Origin: Hyphomicrobiales bacterium
Lineage (GTDB): Bacteria > Pseudomonadota > Alphaproteobacteria > Rhizobiales > Rhizobiaceae
Direction: 5' to 3'
DNA length: 64,000 nt
Assembly (NCBI GenBank): GCA_900468805.1
Contig: UEIF01000006.1
Location: 62,001 to 126,000 of the forward strand
In this document: piece by piece, positions 61,772 to 64,000 of the stretch
Position numbering within the stretch: the stretch's first letter is position 1
Layout: every line of letters starts with the position of its first letter
Made by a program: the position numbers and the translations under genes
The notes under the pieces: generated by a model
The model's database searches: none
Told to the model about the DNA's origin: nothing
The model's input: only the letters and a program-made list of their open reading frames with translations

Positions 61772-64000
61772 TCATCTCGCTTCGAAATGAGGCTGAGCAA
61801 ACGCCTCGACGACTCCGGCATGTTCGATGTCAATCTTTCTAACTTGAACAAGGCAGGTTTGCGCGCTGCAACCCTGTGATAGCGATGATGACGGTATATC
61901 CAGGGTCAAGGCATTGGGATTGCCGTGCCGCTCCAGATCGCGCTCGTGATCCATGTCGAACCATGCGCCTGTCGACAGCCTCACAACACCTGGCATGATC
62001 GCGTCAGAAATCACCACACCAGAGACTACCCGCCCGCGCTTATTGTGGATCTCGACAAGATCACCTCCGATAATTCCTCGGGCCTGCGCGTCCGCCGGAT
62101 TCATGAAGATCGGCTCACGGCCCTTGATCTTGCCTGCTTTGCTGTGCGGGCTGGCGTCCAACTGGCTGTGTAGTCGGCGCACGGGCTGATCTGAAATCAT
62201 GTGCAGTTCCTGGTCGCCCCGCAAAGCCGCGCCCAGCCATTCCGGTGGCTCGAACCAGCTTGGGTGACCAGGGCAATCTTCAAGTGCAAAGCTGTCAACG
62301 GTTTCAGAAAAAATCTCGATACGGCCGGAGGGGGTCGGGACGGGATTGTCGTCCGGCGCGTGGCGGAAGGCCTCCAACATCACGACCGGCTTCGCCTGCG
62401 GCCCGAGATCGACGAGGCCGGTCTCCCAAAAATCGCTGAACTCGGGCAAATCGATGCTCCTTGCGGCGGCGTTATCGCGGCCCAGTGCATAGATGCGCTT
62501 CATCCATCCGCTTTCATCGAGACCTTCCGAGTAGTCGATGCCGAGCCGCTTGGAAAGATCGTCGAAAATATCGAAATCATTGCGTGCCTGTCCGAAAGGC
62601 TCCTGGACCTTTTTCATCGCAACGATCAGGTCTTCGCCGCCGGAGGATGCGATATCGTTGCGTTCCAGCGGAGTGGTAACAGGCAGCACAATGTCGGCAA
62701 GCTTCGCCGTCGGCGTCCAGTAGGGTTCGTTGACGACGATGGTCTCGGGCTTCTGCCAAGCCTTCAAGAGGCGATTGAGATCCTGATGATGATGGAACGG
62801 ATTACCGCCTGCCCAATAGACCAGCCGGATATCGGGATAGACAAAGGCCTTGCCATTATAGGTGAAGCCGTCACCGGGATTGCGCAGCATGTCGGTGATA
62901 CGCGCGACCGGAATGAAAGTGGAAACCGGGTTCCGCCCCTGCGGAAAAGCACCGAACTTGAAGCGGGGATTGTCGTGGCCTACGGAATTCAAGGCGCCGT
63001 AGCCAACGCCAAAACCGCCGCCGGGCAGGCCGATCTGGCCCAGCATGGCCGCCAAGGTCACCGTCATCCAGAATGGCTGTTCGCCATGCACGGCGCGCTG
63101 CAGCGACCATGAGACGTTGATCATCGTCCGGCTCGTCGCCATTTCCCTCGCCAGCGAGGTGATCCGTCGGGCATCGATCCCGCAGATTACGGATGCCCAT
63201 TCCGGGGACTTGGCAATGCCGTCGCTCTCGCCGAGGAGATAGGGCCTGAAACGCTCATAGCCGACGCAATGGCTTTGCAGAAACGAGAAATCGGCAAGTT
63301 TCTCGGCATCCAGCACATAGGCAAGCGCCAGCATCAGCGCCACGTCCGTGTTCGGGCGGATAGCCAGCCATTCGCTGTCAACCGGCATGTTATCAGACAC
63401 CGGGCTGACATTGACAAAGCGCGTACCAGCCATTTTCATCGCCTTCATGCCGGCCGTCACGCGATGGCGCCCGGCGCCTCCGGCAGACATCTGGGCATTC
63501 TTCACCGGCACGCCGCCGAAGGTGAGGAACAGCTCGGTATGCTGCGCCATCACGTCGAATGACGTGTGTTGGTCGAGAAGGATCTCGGTCGATGCGATCG
63601 CGTGCGGCAGGATTACCCGCCCCGCCGCCAGACTATAATTGTCGACGCTGCCGACATAACCGCCGAACAGGTTGAGGAAACGGTGCACGTGGCTTTGCGC
63701 GTGGTGAAACCGACCGGCGCTGGCCCAGCCATAAGAGCCTCCGAAGATAGCCTCATTGCCGAAATTTTCGCGGATACGCTGAAATTCGCGCGCCAGAAGA
63801 TCGAGCGCCTCGTCCCATTCCACCTCGACGAAAGGTTCGCGGCCGCGCAAATGCGGGTTGGCGCCCGGTCCACTTTGCAACCAGCTTTTGCGGATCGAAG
63901 GCTTTGCAATCCGCACCGACTTCAGCGTTTCTGATGCCATATGGATGCCAATCGGAGACGGATCGGCATCCTCCGCCGCACCGCGGATCGACACGCCGCC
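61772..64000 (-). CDS. Molybdopterin oxidoreductase, biotin sulfoxide/DMSO/TMAO reductase family (5' end outside window)
   Basis: The frame is open to the right edge of the window, so the N-terminus is probably missing by a few tens of residues. The visible protein (about 740 residues) begins in EDADPSPIGIHMASETLKSV, normally near residue 45 of BisC/TorA enzymes. Family landmarks are GGSYGWASAGRFHHAQSHVH (the Ser of YGWxS ligates molybdenum in this family), RRLHSQLDASPHSKAGKIKG REPIFMNPADAQARG and GVVRLSTGAWFDMD. It reduces an S- or N-oxide such as biotin or methionine sulfoxide. No signal peptide or cytochrome partner can be judged here. Confidence 0.88.
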   Translation of the reverse strand, partial: GGVSIRGAAEDADPSPIGIHMASETLKSVRIAKPSIRKSWLQSGPGANPHLRGREPFVEVEWDEALDLLAREFQRIRENFGNEAIFGGSYGWASAGRFHHAQSHVHRFLNLFGGYVGSVDNYSLAAGRVILPHAIASTEILLDQHTSFDVMAQHTELFLTFGGVPVKNAQMSAGGAGRHRVTAGMKAMKMAGTRFVNVSPVSDNMPVDSEWLAIRPNTDVALMLALAYVLDAEKLADFSFLQSHCVGYERFRPYLLGESDGIAKSPEWASVICGIDARRITSLAREMATSRTMINVSWSLQRAVHGEQPFWMTVTLAAMLGQIGLPGGGFGVGYGALNSVGHDNPRFKFGAFPQGRNPVSTFIPVARITDMLRNPGDGFTYNGKAFVYPDIRLVYWAGGNPFHHHQDLNRLLKAWQKPETIVVNEPYWTPTAKLADIVLPVTTPLERNDIASSGGEDLIVAMKKVQEPFGQARNDFDIFDDLSKRLGIDYSEGLDESGWMKRIYALGRDNAAARSIDLPEFSDFWETGLVDLGPQAKPVVMLEAFRHAPDDNPVPTPSGRIEIFSETVDSFALEDCPGHPSWFEPPEWLGAALRGDQELHMISDQPVRRLHSQLDASPHSKAGKIKGREPIFMNPADAQARGIIGGDLVEIHNKRGRVVSGVVISDAIMPGVVRLSTGAWFDMDHERDLERHGNPNALTLDIPSSSLSQGCSAQTCLVQVRKIDIEHAGVVEAFAQPHFEAR

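Noticed and set aside
61372..61772. Small minus-strand frames near the end of the LacI gene as part of the molybdoenzyme operon
   Set aside because: They lie inside or just after the LacI gene, lack RBS sites and show no motifs.

Overview
The window looks like part of an accessory replicon (large plasmid or chromid) of a Rhizobiales alphaproteobacterium, probably Rhizobium or a close relative. The reasons are the high-GC coding sequence, the dense ABC uptake systems each paired with a small catabolic operon and a GntR/LacI/DeoR regulator, and a cysteine hydrolase that matches, from memory, the biuret hydrolase of Rhizobium leguminosarum down to its catalytic residue numbers. No rRNA, tRNA, CRISPR array or intact insertion sequence was seen. 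Family assignments come from reading motifs; no database search was run.

Layout. 1-1.7 kb: a DUF1206 membrane protein and a small secreted protein. 1.8-13.1 kb: a sugar-acid catabolic island. It has a leftward operon (GntR regulator plus three enolase-superfamily dehydratases) and a divergent rightward operon (MalEFGK-type ABC importer, a galactonate-dehydratase-like enolase and an RraA-type aldolase). 13.2-15 kb: a membrane diguanylate cyclase. 15-20.6 kb: a decayed stretch with an SsuA-like binding protein, a two-gene unit coding a CmoA-like (carboxy-SAM synthase family) protein and an ICMT-like membrane methyltransferase, a small lipoprotein and gene relics. 20.6-24.3 kb: an RbsBAC-type sugar importer. 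24.7-26.5 kb: a class III adenylate cyclase with a TPR tail.

26.7-46.1 kb is the most coherent part and forms two adjacent nitrogen-scavenging operons. The first has a sigma-54 promoter followed directly by a guanidine-I (ykkC) riboswitch with a terminator. It then encodes a taurine/nitrate-type ABC importer, two DUF1989 proteins (probable carboxyguanidine deiminase subunits), a biotin-dependent guanidine/urea carboxylase and allophanate hydrolase. The second has its own sigma-54 promoter, palindromes between it and a divergent GntR gene, a BMP-family nucleoside-type importer, a formamidase-like amidase, biuret hydrolase, a second cysteine hydrolase (possibly triuret hydrolase) and a cupin. 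Both can feed allophanate to the single allophanate hydrolase, so together they look like a guanidine/biuret/(triuret) to ammonia system under nitrogen control.

46.1-48 kb is a gene graveyard in which cyclase-family and LacI fragments abut. 48-59.6 kb holds a leftward dipeptide/opine-type ABC transporter and a divergent operon with an SDR, a DadA-like FAD oxidase, a HyuA/HyuB hydantoinase/oxoprolinase pair and a RidA protein, probably for uptake and breakdown of a cyclic amide or modified amino acid. 59.7-61.7 kb encodes DeoR and LacI regulators. The window ends inside a leftward molybdopterin oxidoreductase of the DMSO/biotin-sulfoxide reductase family.
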